Part shown: positions 5,268-5,546 of the stretch, in pieces
How positions within the stretch are numbered: the stretch's first letter is position 1
Layout: the number at the start of each line of letters is the position of its first letter
Program-made: the position numbers and the translations under genes
The notes under the pieces: generated by a model
Told to the model about the DNA's origin: nothing
Database searches by the model: none
Seen by the model: only the letters and a program-made list of their open reading frames with translations
Source: Ignavibacteriales bacterium
Lineage (GTDB): Bacteria; Bacteroidota; Ignavibacteria; T3Sed10-11
Reading direction: 5' to 3'
Assembly (NCBI GenBank): GCA_003560935.1
Contig: PWJF01000505.1
Location: 1 to 5,546 of the forward strand
DNA: 5,546 nt

Positions 5268-5546
5268 CACTTTTTTAAGATCTTTTTATACAATGCAATG
5301 TACTGTTTTGCAGAACGTTCCCAGGAAAAGTCCTGTTCCATAGCGTTCTTTACTGTCTTACTCCAGGTTTTATCATCCTGATACATCTTTAATGCACGTT
5401 CAATTGCCTGTAACAATGCTTTGCTATCATACGGTCCGAATTTAAATCCGGTTCCTTTTCCGTTTTTTGAATCAACATCTTCGACCGTATCGTCCAATCC
5501 GCCAGTCGCACGTACAATAGGTATTGTACCGTATCTCATGCTGTAA
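5267..5546 (-). CDS. glgA: Glycogen synthase, C-terminal part (gene enters from the window edge)
   Basis: C-terminal 92 residues of a GT5 glycosyltransferase, the retaining enzyme that adds glucose from ADP- or UDP-glucose to the growing alpha-1,4-glucan in the cytoplasm. The visible part opens with 'YSMRYGTIPIVRATGGLDDTV', the conserved GT-B C-domain segment just after the nucleotide-sugar-binding 'EPCGL' region, which lies outside the window. Next comes 'GTGFKFGPYDSKALLQAIERAL', where the chain returns across the nucleotide-binding fold, and then 'QDFSWERSAKQYIALYKKIL', the typical terminal helices of GlgA. The reading frame is open to the window end and stops with TGA at 5269-5267, sharing its last base with the phosphatase ATG. 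Starch synthase is the same family. A GT4 synthase is less likely because 'RYGTIPIVRATGGL' and 'DFSWERSA' are GT5 features. Identification is strong despite the missing N-terminus. Confidence 0.93.
   Translation of the reverse strand, partial: YSMRYGTIPIVRATGGLDDTVEDVDSKNGKGTGFKFGPYDSKALLQAIERALKMYQDDKTWSKTVKNAMEQDFSWERSAKQYIALYKKILKK

Larger units (their letters stand above)
1..5546 (-). other. Probable single operon: glgA-gmhB-lipoprotein-barrel-TPR-rpiB-glyA
   Basis: Seven same-strand genes are joined by a 1-base overlap, a 4-base (or 40-base) overlap and gaps of 19, 50, 7 and 27 bases. No terminator-like hairpin with a T-run and no convincing promoter is visible between them. Spacing this tight usually means co-transcription, and both overlaps suggest translational coupling. 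The first and last genes of the unit are outside the window. Co-transcription is inferred from layout only. Confidence 0.65.

Noticed and set aside
1..5546. Mobile elements, CRISPR, toxin-antitoxin, phage or defence genes
   Set aside because: There are no transposase motifs, terminal repeats, repeat-spacer pattern or small paired genes; every base is accounted for by conserved chromosomal genes and short gaps.

Overview
The window reads as an ordinary chromosomal stretch of a Gram-negative bacterium, most likely from the Bacteroidota/Chlorobiota/Ignavibacteriota (FCB) lineage. Evidence for an outer membrane is direct: one gene encodes a signal-peptide-bearing beta-barrel-type protein, and its neighbour encodes a lipoprotein. 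The lineage guess is inference. It rests on the style of the barrel protein (N-terminal 'SAYSRFGIGE', C-terminal 'FGMGFPL...GVRGT...FRLYFSLN...RWF'), which I recall from conserved FCB outer-membrane proteins. Base composition is moderate and looks even throughout; I saw no mobile element, tRNA, rRNA, CRISPR array or clear foreign island.

All seven genes lie on the minus strand, so transcription runs from high to low coordinates: glgA (3' end only, 5267-5546), a GmhB-type HAD phosphatase (4665-5267), a lipoprotein with two DNRLRE-like repeats (3490-4668), an outer-membrane beta-barrel protein (2220-3470), an exported TPR protein (847-2169), rpiB (402-839) and glyA (5' end only, 1-374). Junctions are very tight: a 1-base TGATG overlap, a 4-base GTGA overlap, then gaps of 19, 50, 7 and 27 bases. 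I see no terminator or convincing promoter between genes, so the block is probably one polycistronic unit that extends past both ends of the window.

The unit mixes sugar and one-carbon metabolism (glycogen synthase, a sugar-bisphosphate phosphatase, ribose-5-phosphate isomerase B, serine hydroxymethyltransferase) with three exported proteins of unknown role (lipoprotein, barrel, TPR protein). The three envelope genes are consecutive and may act together, but nothing in the sequence proves this.

I found no strong sign of a novel system. The points most worth a second look are the duplicated domain in the lipoprotein, the lipoprotein/barrel/TPR trio, the non-TPR tail of the TPR protein, and a perfect 18-bp palindrome inside the lipoprotein gene.
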